Shown in pieces: positions 24,009-35,174 of a DNA stretch of 64,000 bases. Position 1 is the stretch's first letter, and each line of letters starts with the position of its first letter. A program made the position numbers and the translations under genes. Where the stretch lies: NCBI GenBank assembly GCA_020466095.1, contig CM035807.1:8689697-8753696 (forward strand), read 5' to 3'. The notes beneath the pieces were generated by a model that had not been told where the DNA came from, made no database searches, and worked only from the letters and a program-made list of their open reading frames with translations. Origin of the DNA: Chlorops oryzae. Taxonomy: Eukaryota; Arthropoda; Insecta; Diptera; Chloropidae.

Positions 24009-26682
24009 TTTACATAACTTTCTTTGAATTTTGAGAATTAACCTTCTTATTTTATGATGATAAATGTGTTAGATGAAAAACCTTTTATAATAAATTTGAA
24101 ATTATAACTACATGGCTTTTGAATTTGTAAAAAAAAATAAAACAAACAAAAAAAACAAAAATTTAAATGACTGAATGATAAAGGGTCGGAGTTTTCTAAT
24201 CAAATTGGTCATATCAGCTTTTCCGCACTTCTCGGCAATTTATAGAAAAAGAATTTTTCCAGTTGCCAAAATTAACATTTTCACAATAAAAGTGAAAAAT
24301 GAACTTGACCTGAAGCCCGAAATTTTAAAATTTTAAAATTGAAAACTTCATAAGATTTAATTTTCCAACATAGTTCCGTAGTCTTCATGCTAGTTAAACG
24401 TGATCAAACGTGACTGTTACTTACTTGCTGCTGTCCTTTTCTCCTAGTGGAGCATAGGACCTCAAACACTTTTGCTATAAGCACTTGTTCAAACTTGTTT
24501 TCAAAAGCTTACAAATACAATTTTATGATTGCTTAACAACAGCCATTAACTTCGTTTAAACTTTTATAAGAACTGCAAATTGAAAATTAAAACCTTGAAA
24601 AGTTTGAAGATGAAGACTTTTTTTTTATAACGTTTCCGTCTTTTTTATGTATTCACATTTTGTTAACGCCTTTATTTTCATTCTAAAAATAATTATCTTG
24701 ATTGATAGATATTATTATTTTCGCTTGTGCGCAGTAAAATAAAATCGAAGATTAAATTATTAAATAATTTATTGCTTAAGGACTCATAAAATTTTCCCCA
24801 CAAACAAACACTTTCAAATGGATTATTCAGCAAATTGTTTATTGGGTCTCTCAAGACGAAAAGCCATTAAAAACTCACATATGGACAAAGCCACATAGAT
24901 AAATAGATAAAGTCCTTTGCTATCAGCTTAACATAGATGTATCACCAACCAACACATGACAGGAAAGAAAAAATAGCAAAAAAAATTTGAAACAATAAAC
25001 ATCGAACCAATCCAACTGAGACTTGAACGATACGATATACATACGTGCGTGCGCCTCCTCCTGAGAATCGCGAGTGGGGAGGGAGCGTGCGTGGAAGCTC
25101 CGTTTCGCTTATGGAATCGACGAAAGACGCATTAATTTTTTTTTTTGATATTTCTTTTTTTGTTTTTATTTTTAGAATCCTTTGGAATAATTTTTGCATT
25201 ATTCTTTATAAAACGAACATATGGTGTAAAAATTGCAAAGCCAGCGAACTGTGAACTCCAACGCGTAAATGTATATTAAACAGTATATCTTTAGATACAC
25301 TCAAGCATACATACATGCGTTTTCGTGATTTATGAAAGTTCATATACACACATAGACACATGCATAAACATATTTAAAATGACTGTGAGCTAAGACACAC
25401 GCAAACAATTGTAGTGCGAAAAAATTATCTTCCCACTTTGTATCTTTGTATCCTTCGCATTTGGTCTTTGTGGTGCTTGAAATTTTTGCTATTCTTTGTT
25501 ATTTGACTGCCAACATATTCTCTTTTATAATTTCTCGCAGCGGGAAGATAATGTCAAAAAAGACCATAGGATACAATAGACAAATGCTGGTCCTACGTTT
25601 ACGTTCGTATATGTTCATGCGTATTTAATGTAAGGCCTGGCCACAGTACTGGATTTATATGTCTTAATAAAAATGTGTTTTTTTGGGGTTTTTTGTTTTT
25701 GTGGAAAACGCAACACCCACGCACGTTAGCTGCCACAATTAGAACTCTCAGGATTTAATGTGCATAAACATGATCATGGCATTACACTGATTCCGTGTGG
25801 GTGTTGAAAAATTGAGAATAATAAAATAAATTATCAAAAAAATAAGCGTTGTTCATTTTTCATCGCGGACCATTACAAAAAAACAAAACCCAATAGAGAG
25901 CAGGAAAAGCTTTGCAAATTTACGACGCTGGCTACTTGTTGCGCTATCCCTCATCCTAGCAACAGATTCAGAGACTGAAAAATCCTACTTATAAAAACAT
26001 ATATACATACATAAAATAAGTAGAACTTCATGGCCATCAAATACAAACATCAATAAAATATTCTTTCATCTTTCCATCTATAGAGTGTATGAACAAGGCT
26101 TAGGATTTGCCCACTCTTTAGTATTCAACATATAGCTGACCATGTGAAAAGACTGAATTTTCTCAATTTTCTCAATATGCCACATATACTTCGTAAGAAT
26201 TGTCCTTGAGCAGTATTGATTTTCATTGTGAAAACAACACGAATTGAAAGCAGCAGTCGTTTGAAATTTAATGGCAAATCAGATGAAATTAATGAAATTC
26301 GACGAGTCGAAACAGCCAACGTACAATTTTATATCCTTTCAAGTATTCAGTCGAATTACTGAGATAACTGAGCTGCTCAGAAATTCATAAGAAATCATTT
26401 GAAATGTCATACTGTATTCGTGTTTATTAGACATTTTTTTAATACATTCATGTGCCCAAATGATCATCTTACCAATGAATATCAAGACATTTTTTGTGGC
26501 CAGAAGAAATTGTATGGGAAAGTCTTTAAAATGCCATAAGTCTGGAACCGGATTGTACCACTGAACCAACTTCGTGCAATGACTTCCATAAAACTTTCAT
26601 AAACTTACATACTATTCCCAAGAAACCAAGAAAGTTTACTTGAAATCGGTCGGCCCATTTTCGCCGGTAGTAAAAAATTCCA
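24009..26682. other. non-coding stretch
   Basis: Mostly AT-rich. A short GC-rich patch at 25045-25110 (GTGCGCCTCCTCC, GGGAGGGAGCGTGCG) stands out and could be regulatory or a 5' exon. No gene structure could be built. Confidence 0.4.
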
Positions 26683-26746
26683 CTGCGTATGAGTAACGCA
26701 TGAAAAGCGTTGCTCATACGCTCAGTGTGCCAATTCATGTGAATAA
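26683..26746 (+). repeat. dispersed 64-bp hairpin repeat, copy 2
   Basis: Differs from copy 1 at two of 64 positions. The stem mismatch becomes a T-G wobble and the 3' flank is CAGTGTGCCAATTCATGTGA. Confidence 0.8.
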
Positions 26747-26838
26747 GCAAATAAATTAGATTATATTATATATTCAAGGAATGAACGAAGAATTTCATTT
26801 TGGTTTTAAAAAGTAGCGAAAAAGTTCTTAAAAATTTG

Positions 26839-26962
26839 AGAAGTCCCTTATAGGTTCCATTAATGATCATTCAATAAGTTCGAAATTAAGTAAATTCAAA
26901 TATATTTTAGTTTGATAGAATTTATTGAACGTTCATTTATGGAACCTTTAAAGGATTTCTCG
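26839..26962. repeat. degenerate palindrome, about 124 bp
   Basis: AGGTTCCATTAATGATCATT and CAATAA on the left pair with TTATTG and AACGTTCATTTATGGAACCT on the right, around an AT-rich centre. Probably an old MITE. Confidence 0.5.
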
Positions 26963-29900
26963 TATATGATTAAAGCTATTTTTTCTCATGCTAAATTTTT
27001 GGTTTTCAATTAAGGGCTCTATTGAGCGAAATTAACTTTTAAGGGTTCATAGAAAAACTTTCCTTTTATTTTTAAAAGATTATCGATGCGATGCGATGTC
27101 GTAACTTCGATACCCTTTCGAGTGCTTTTTGAATCCTCAAAACTCTTAAAGCTATGAAGCTAATCGAAATTTTTCCCCTCAATTTATCGAGTGTTTATTT
27201 TCCATCAAAAATGTTTCTGAACCCAAAACACTGTCACATGAAAATATTTTTCAGCACATTCATGCTACAAACTACGTATTCCCCATGAAATGTGAGAATA
27301 GAAAAATGTTTGTTTATAATCAGAAGAATTTATAACTTCTTTTCTACCTTTCTTTGAGGTGCTTTGGGCATAGCCTTTAGTCAAGTAAATATACACGTTA
27401 GACGACACATTCGATGAAATCTTATTTTTCTTTGTCTAGACATGCAGGAGCATTTTGTAGAGAATGGCGACAGGTATATACTTCACGAAGGGAAATGCCA
27501 AATAAACGCTCAAACACTCAAAATAAAGTGTTTCCCAAGGAATCAATGATAAGAAAGACTGCAAATATATTTATGTTTGTTGATTTTTAATAGATCAAAA
27601 GACCTTTTCAGCTCTTCACTTCTATCAATAAAATCGAAAGAAATAGAAGAAAAAAAAAAAAAACGAAATCCAATATACATACTTCACGAGGATATTTTTT
27701 TATAAAATTATATATCGTGGAAAAAATAAGCTGCCAATTGACATGTGAAAAAGTAAGCTTCAACAACAATGCACATAAATAAATAAGCACTCTAACGATA
27801 TGCAGACATTGACCTCAATTATTTCGAAAGCAACAGTCACTAAATAACATCCGACATGTAGTCTATGCGAAGTGCAACAAACGACGATAGAACAAAATGA
27901 AGGCAATCGATTTTCAAGAAAAGCACAAACTGTTATACACATCAACATCAATTCGATTGAGAACATTTAAGAGTGCATAAGCGATGGATAGAAAGTGATT
28001 TCTAGTGGAACGACATTGGAATGCCATTTTCCGTCTTCAAGCGTAACGGCAGACACATGATTTTACATGATCTTACTGCTTATAAAAAACAAGACCATGT
28101 CCTCAATGAAAAGAAAAAAATTAAATAAAACATTAAAAAAAAGTCCCCATACCTGTTCGAGGCATATGGAAATGCGTGCATAACAATTGTTGACCACAAT
28201 GCATAAGCTCGCTGTCAACTGTCAAATATGTCATTTCAATATTCACAGCTGAAAAGGTCTCATCTTTTGGCATTAAACTTTTAACTCTCACTCCACCTTT
28301 TAATAAGTCCTTTTTTTGTTCATTTTAAAGCTTTAATGAACTTAAGCTCGTTGAACATAAATGAAATCTTATCGTTATGACAGCTGTCGACACTGTTTGC
28401 ACAAGCCAAACAAAACACAACATAAAAAACGAAAACAAAACAAAACAGAAACCAATTTTTTTTTTCAATTTCCCCCGACTGCTACTTCAAACAAAATGGC
28501 GTCGATGGTTGCAATAATCGCAGAAAAGGCAATGAAGTGTTTGCCCTTTTTGCAATGATATTTCGCAATGTCTCTTTCGCCGGATATGAGAATAAAAACA
28601 AAAAAAAAATAATAATAAAACATTAGGGGTACTCACACCAATGTCGGTAGTTTGATAATTCGTTGGTCGATACTTTTGGGATCTCAAAATGTATCTTTCA
28701 TATTTGCTAGAATGCTCTTTAAGAGTCTGTTTGGACTCTCTTTCAGAAATATTTTTTATTTTTTTTAATGACTTTCTGTGAGGCCTTGGCAAAAGCACTA
28801 CTTCGAAGAGTTCTGTTAGGAGTCTTTTTACACTCCTATTCGGAGCACTCCGTATATGGTTGGCTGGGAATATATACAAAATACTTTGAAAACTAAAAAG
28901 TTATAAAATTTAAAATTTGCCATTTTTCGTTACGGCTTAGAGGTCTTCAGATTTTCTTGACCGATCCTAAAAATATGTTAAAAAACTGTCTTAGGGAGGT
29001 TAATTTTCTTAAATTTGAAAGACAATTTTTCAAATCGGATGATGCATTGTCCAATTATACATATACAATTCCCCCTTAAAACACTTTTTTTTTCAAAAAT
29101 TTATATAAAATGTTTGCTTTCAAAAAGGTTTTTCAATATATGGTTTTCGTGTTAAGAAACCCAAGGTCCATAAGAAAAGTGCATTTAGATGTCCCGGAGA
29201 AACATAAAATGATTATTTATTAACTAGTTTAGGTTTTTATCGTCTATAGCAGAATTGTTAATTTTGGAAAATATTTTCTGATCTTCTTCCACTACTTATT
29301 TTTATTAAAAAAAAAAAATCAAGATTTTCGAAAAGTTAATTGAAAAGTCACGGAAAATTCCAAAGGTTATAGCACTATGTATAAGCATAGTGATTCCGCT
29401 CCAGATGCCGATTTCAACTTTAGCTGTTTTACTGTTTAGGTCAATGCAAAAAATTTAATTTGCGCCGCATTTTGGCTCTCTATCTCTTAAAGTCCTTGAA
29501 TATCCTCGAAAAATTATTTTTTTAGAGCAATTTAAAAAAAATCATATCTAAGACAATTATAAAGAAAGAATGTTCATTTAAAAACCCATATATAGAAAAT
29601 TATTCAGAAAATATTACAAAAATATTTTTAGACAATTTTGCTAAAACCAATACATGCTCCCGTGGAGGGATATTTTTCCATGACAATTTTTTTGTTGTTC
29701 CAGGTATGCTACTAGCTTAGTTAAAATTCTCGAAAATAGAATTTTATACCAAGATTAAGTCAATACGCTCAGGCGGGTGCAACATCCTTAAAAATGGCAA
29801 GTTAAAAAAATGTTGCATACTTCTCGGGTATACCTGTGATTGATATGCATCTATATGATCTTTCCGTATAGTCATATCATGTGAATTTGTGTAACACACA

Positions 29901-31752
29901 ACAAAGAAGAACAAAAAAAAATTGCTTTATCCTACAGAAAAATCTAACCACAGTCGAAATTTTCCCCAATTGCACTGAAAAATGAATTATGCCATCATAT
30001 ATTATTGATTTGATATATTTGATATTGAAGAATTCCAAGAAGATAAACAATATGACTACATTTTATGCTTTTAAAACTTAGAAGCTATGCTCTTAGGAAC
30101 TGGTGACAATTATTTTGAAGGTAAATTATGTAGCCGGGCAATTCCACGGGAAATGGCCCTACAAGTCAGGCCCGATACAGCTATTCTGAACAGAAATGGT
30201 GTAATTCAGTGTTCAATTGTTCAGGCATGTGCTAGAATCCGAAATGTTCTGACGGAATCGAAATTGAAATCGACGAAAATTTCATATAGAATTTACAGAT
30301 TTTGTTGATTTTGTTTTGGGTCGGAACTGCTATTGGTTCTTAACTGCACAGAGCCCTATTTTATCCGCTTCCCTATGAGATATATGTAATATGAAATTTA
30401 AATTGACTAAAATTCCGATTCCGTCAGTTTTCGGTTTCTAGTACATACCTGAACCATGTTTCGTATTTTCAAAACTGGAAATCCTGGAGAAAAACATCCT
30501 TTTCAATTATTATGAGATAAAACTTAAAAATTGAGGTGACCGTCGCAATGCCCAGCTATATTTCTGTTAACTCACACAAACTATAAACATTTTGATATTG
30601 CTTAACCCATTTCCTTTTCATTTTCTTAAGCCTTTTAATCAATAGAAAGGCAAAAACGATGAGGGACAAACAATTCGAAAAAAAAGGATGGCAGTGAATC
30701 GACAAAAATAGCTCGATGGACAGAAATTTTGTTATATGAAAGCTTTTGTCTTTTAAGGACGCCATAGAAAGTGTCCTTCATTAGGAATACTATCAATTTT
30801 AACGATATAAGGCAAACCCATTTTGTTTTTTTTTTTTTTTTTTTTGGGTGCGTCCTGAAACGAATCAAAAGAAACGATTAGCTTTCAATTTTATAAAAAT
30901 AGCAAGGTTATTTCGATATACCTACATTAATATAACAAAGGGCAGTAAAAATGTACAAGAAAACAAGAGAAATCAACTTTCATTGAAAAGGGTTAATTAC
31001 GAATATTTAAGAAGATTTCAAGAACCTTTACGGCCCACGAAAAAAAATTAAAAATAAATCAACTTTCGAAAGCCTTCCAATTAAGAATTCGAATTTCAAA
31101 TTAAAAGCGAAAAACATTTCCAGCTCATGGCAATTAAGTCAGGAAGATGGGGAAAGAGCGAGTGAGAGAGGAAGAGGCGTAGGCCCACATTGAACATTGG
31201 AAAACGGAAAATCGAAAAAGAGCGAAAAACGTTTAGCCGGAAATTGTCTAAAATTTGCTAGCGGAAATTTATGTTTTTTTTTTTTTTTAGTATTTTCCGT
31301 AGAAAATATGGACTATTGGTCTAGCTTTGAGGTTTTCCGCTCGAATGTCCTTGATGTAGAGCTTTATAAACTACAATATTTTTTTTGTTATTGGTGTTTC
31401 GAAATTGATTACTTTTTTATGTGCTGCGGCGTGTGTTATTTCGTGCATGCAACATTCAAATGTACGTGTTCACATCAGCTAGTCACGGAAGAACAGCATT
31501 TTTGTAGATTTGTTGCTTTTCGAACAAACAAAATCGAAGAAAAAAAGAAATAAAAAAGAAAAAAAAAGCAATAAAAAAAGCAAATCGAAACAATAACATA
31601 AACAAATGTTGCACATGCAATAAATTTTACTATTATTAGGACGAGCCAATAAGCATTGAATAAATGATGACGTGGGCTTAGGAAGAACTATTTATATAAG
31701 TATCTCCCTAGCTTGGATCACACTCTGATTGAGTTGCGGTATTAAGTATTAA
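26963..31752. other. non-coding stretch
   Basis: No gene recognised. 28200-28560 has TGTCAACTGTCAAA, GACAGCTGTC and CAAAATGGCG followed by 20 codons, a promoter-like look without further support. 30087-30308 is an unassigned 73-codon ORF. Confidence 0.4.
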
Positions 31753-32191
31753 TATGAAAAGACAGCCGCATTGCATACAAAGTCAGTTGTTCAGAGATAT
31801 TCTTTTGTATTGATTGATTGTAAGTGCGTGGAATATAAAGATGAATAGTCCTTAGGGATAGTTTTTCCTTTTGTGGGATAAAAAGAATATTAAGTCGTGA
31901 ATAGAATGTGATGGCCAATGAAGAGATACATAGCGCAAGGATAATGGTATTATGATAATAAATGCTTAGATTCACACTTTCACAAGGACATGCATGTTAA
32001 AATGAAATGGTCAATGTGTTCGAGATAAGCTTTTGTCAAACAAATGGCTTAGAACTTTAAGTTTGGTCCTTTATGAGTAAAATAGAATATGGAGGAGATA
32101 TAAGATCAACAATTCATCACTTCATATTAAGTCTCATCGTTCTTTAAAGTGGCAATGATGGTTAAAGGAAATTTTCCATTGAACTTGAACC
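31753..32191 (+). repeat. direct duplication, copy 1
   Basis: About 440 bp at roughly 90% identity with 35622-36039: GCCGCATTGCATACAAAGTC, AGTTTTTCCTTTTGTGGGAT, CACTTTCACAAGGACATGCA, TAAGCTTTTGTCAAACAAAT. No terminal repeats or ORF are visible. Confidence 0.9.
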
Positions 32192-32756
32192 GAAAAGAGG
32201 AAAAAATTCGTCAGCCTTCAAACCACAAAGATCGTCCGCAGGGGACTAAGTGATGTTTATTTATTGAGTTTTTCAAAACGATTAGATCTTTGTACGCCAA
32301 GAATTCGATTAGAAGTTCATTAGCCCCGCTCGAGGCGAATTTTTGGCTGTTTGTAAAGCAAAAGTTTGTGGTAGCTTTCTTAAGAGTTTTCGCTGTGATT
32401 GAGCAGGACTACGCAAAAAATTTGTCTGCGGTTTTAATTTTACCAAACACGTTTTCGCGTTGAAAAAGTTCAAACGAACGTAATTACTTTGAGCTTGCGA
32501 ATAAATATGAGTAAATATATAAAGATATATAAATTATACTTCAGGGCGTCCTCCCGTTAAAACGAACATGCCTTTTTTAATGTATTTTTGAGAATTTTTT
32601 CACAATTTTCGGAAAAGGTTTGGAGGTTGCAGTACACGGGTTTTCTTTTAAAAGTCCTGGTTTTCTGTTTTTTTGTTTGAAGGATGTTTCATAAGCAATT
32701 TTTTTGAAGATTTTTAAGGCATTATTCGTAGGAAAAGTATCCAATACTTGTTGTCC

Positions 32757-33420
32757 GTTTTTACCGCTGTCGCTACGCAACTAAATCTCTCCCAGCACAG
32801 CTGCTCTCACTTATTTCCGTCGGGTTTGATTGGCAACAACAGTCAGTTCATAATTCAATTCAAAATTAATAGTGCAAAGTGTCTAGTGCGTAACACGTTC
32901 GCGTTCTTTGATCGAAAATTGCCCGCGACGCGTTTTTTTGTACAATTTTAAAAACAAAGTTCCGTCGAATTCTCATCACAACAGCAACAACAATAACCGC
33001 AGCAGTATCATCATCAGGGCTCGGATTTTGTTGACTTTTACTAATTTAAAGCATACTTTATGGAGTACAAATTTTGTTTAACTCACATCAAGTTAAGATT
33101 CAAATCGATTTTAAACTTCAATATGAATTTTTTTCAAGTTAGAAAAGAGGTTTGAAGTTCAACTTCGATTAACTTTATTGTAAAATGTTGGTAAGAAAAA
33201 TTTTTGCCCCATAAAGTATGCTTTAAATTTATAAAAGTCAACAAAATCCGAGACCTGATCATCATATTCAACGTCATGCACAGCAACCGTTGCAACTCCA
33301 GCCATATTGTCAAGCGCCAGAGGAATAGCCAACAACGTCAGCAACAGCACCGGTAGTTCCAAACCACTCCAACTTTGCGGGCACAAACATTGGCGATCCT
33401 GCCAGGATGTAATTTAATGT
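32757..33420 (+). promoter_or_regulatory. candidate 5' UTR/promoter segment upstream of amon, split by a hAT MITE
   Basis: This stretch is visibly richer in GC and CAG/CAA than its surroundings. It contains an initiator-like TCAGTT at about 32841 and runs of CAACAGCAACAA typical of fly 5' UTRs. The 243-bp hAT MITE at 33015-33257 interrupts it. A short ORF starts MHSNRCNSSH and stops after 26 codons. No good donor site or signal-peptide coding sequence was found, so the link to amon rests on position and composition only. Confidence 0.25.
33015..33257 (+). mobile_element. hAT-type MITE copy 3, upstream of amon
   Basis: 243 bp with terminal repeats of about 50 bp. CAGGGCTCGGATTTTGTTG starts it, and ATCATCAT at 33007-33014 and 33258-33265 is a perfect 8-bp duplication. 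It sits in the CAG-rich candidate 5' exon. Confidence 0.93.
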
Positions 33421-33530
33421 ACATAGATTAAAAAATTTAGTTGTTTTAAAGGCTTTATTTAGGCGTCATTAATTCCATTTTTTTTGTGAAAAAATTTTGG
33501 AGTAACTAAAAGGAGGCTTCATAACTTTGA
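33408..33530 (+). repeat. unclassified dispersed repeat, copy 2
   Basis: TTTAATGTACATAGATTA, TTTAGGCGTCATTAATT and TTTTGGAGTAACTAAAA match 22455-22565. It adjoins the candidate amon 5' segment. Confidence 0.6.
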
Positions 33531-35066
33531 AATTTTATATGAAAACGAGGAAAAGTAATGATGTATTTTCCAAATTAGCGATGTCACTTATAATATTCTA
33601 TCAGAAATCAGCAATTTATTTTTGCACTTCTACAGCTATGTTAATTTATGTTCTTGAAAACATTATAACAAAAATACGTTGCATACTTTTAGGTGTAAAA
33701 TATTAATCTTCGCTGAAGCTATGAAATTCGAAAAATCATTTTTTAAAACGCCTTTACATACATGTATTTAAATTTTTACATACCTCCATGAAATTTCGAA
33801 CATTATCCTTTTTGTTTTTTTTTTTTTTTGGCTTGGTCAGATTGCCTTCAAGTTGGAAAATTTTGAAGGTGCTCGTAAGCAAAGAAAATTATCTATTTAT
33901 GGACGTAGTAAGAGTAAGACCATGAAACTTTTACTCTAAGGATCATCCTTGAAGCCTAAAGTGCTATTCCCTGGATATACAAGCAGATGTGAGATACGAC
34001 TTAATCCAATCGCTTTCGATCCTAATCAATATCCATTGAGTTTGAGTTCTTAGCTCTTGATGCTGCTCAACTCTTTCATTAAGAAATGCATTTAAATTAT
34101 CCCTCATTGTTGTTCTTCTCTTTTCTACTCTTTCTACTTTCAACCGTAAGATCCTTGCCAAGTTTAATAGTCTTCATTGAATGTAGAGCAAAAAACTCTT
34201 CGGTTTTATTTCGAAAACTTTGAAGTGACAAATTTTCAATGCGTCATTTCTTCGGAAATTTACTAATTTTACTTTCACTCGAAATTCGTGAAGGATGCGA
34301 GAAAATGTGTTCAGAGCATCGAGTGCATCGACGTAGGTGGGTGGGGGGCGGATTTGGTCTTTATTGCACATACGGTTAAATGAAGAAAGAAAACGAATGT
34401 GGTAGCTCCTGAGCTTAATGCTTTTAACTGGGAGTTTATATGGTGGCAATTTGAGTGTTTGAGAACGTGACCCATACACAAGGGAAGTAGCAACGACAGC
34501 ATCATAACTCAATTTGACTTCAACTGCGTTCAACGCAAAAGTTCAAAGTTCAAGCAAATTGAATGAGCACATGTATGTGTGTATGTGTGTATGTAAGTAT
34601 GTCTGCATGGTAACGTGCCAAAAGACGATGACATTGAATAAAAGCGGTTGAATCTTATTAACATTTCTTCCATCAGTGACACTGAAGCTGGCTCTTGAGT
34701 GGTAATTTGACACGCATTTTGGTCTCAGGACATTAGCGTTAGCCAAAGGACATTTCATATCATTTCGTATGAAGATGTTTTGTATGATAATGAAATACGG
34801 TCATTAATAGTGTACATTTCGGTTTGTTGTGATGATGAAAGTCAAATAGATAATGGCTCTTAATGATTATATAGAATATGATTCCTTTGATAAATACTAA
34901 TCTGTGCAAGTCAAGTGAGTTGATGCCCTTTAATTGAAAGTATGTTTTGTGGTATTAATTATTGACTTGCTTTTAATTATCATTTATTCGATGAAACGTA
35001 ATTAATATGATTAAATCCTACTTTTCCGTTGATTACGTAATTTCATTTTGCTTTTCTGCTTTTCAG
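33531..35066. other. non-coding sequence before the first visible amon exon
   Basis: No signal-peptide exon found. 33640-33705 resembles the right end of TIR family R (GCATACTTTTAGGTG). A GTAT/GTGT run lies at about 34570-34600. Confidence 0.4.
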
Positions 35067-35174
35067 CTGGTAGGTGGAAACGGGCATGAGTATCATTTTA
35101 AGCACAGGACCTTGCCACACGCTCGTTCAAGGAGAAGCATTTCACACACACGTCTATTGAAAAGCCATCCGCTG
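35067..35174 (+). CDS. amon: amon visible exon 1 (propeptide)
   Basis: Acceptor TTTTCAG and donor GTAAGT, 108 nt, phase 0 at both ends. It encodes 36 residues of the inhibitory propeptide, including HEYHF and the internal basic site RSRR. It starts at LVGG, so an upstream coding exon ending in phase 0 must exist. Confidence 0.9.

Noticed and set aside
28623..28640. AGGGGTACTCACACC as another end of the GGGGTATTCAC MITE family
   Set aside because: No inverted partner was found within several hundred bases.
28487..28879. 130-codon minus-strand ORF and the short ATGGCG ORF on the plus strand at 28496
   Set aside because: Neither shows a family signature. The promoter-like words around 28200-28500 are not enough to call a gene.
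33159..33386. Minus-strand ORF with a signal-peptide-like segment (LPVLLLTLLAIPLA)
   Set aside because: It overlaps the hAT MITE and is the reverse complement of a CAA/CAG-rich plus-strand segment, which makes hydrophobic Leu runs by composition.
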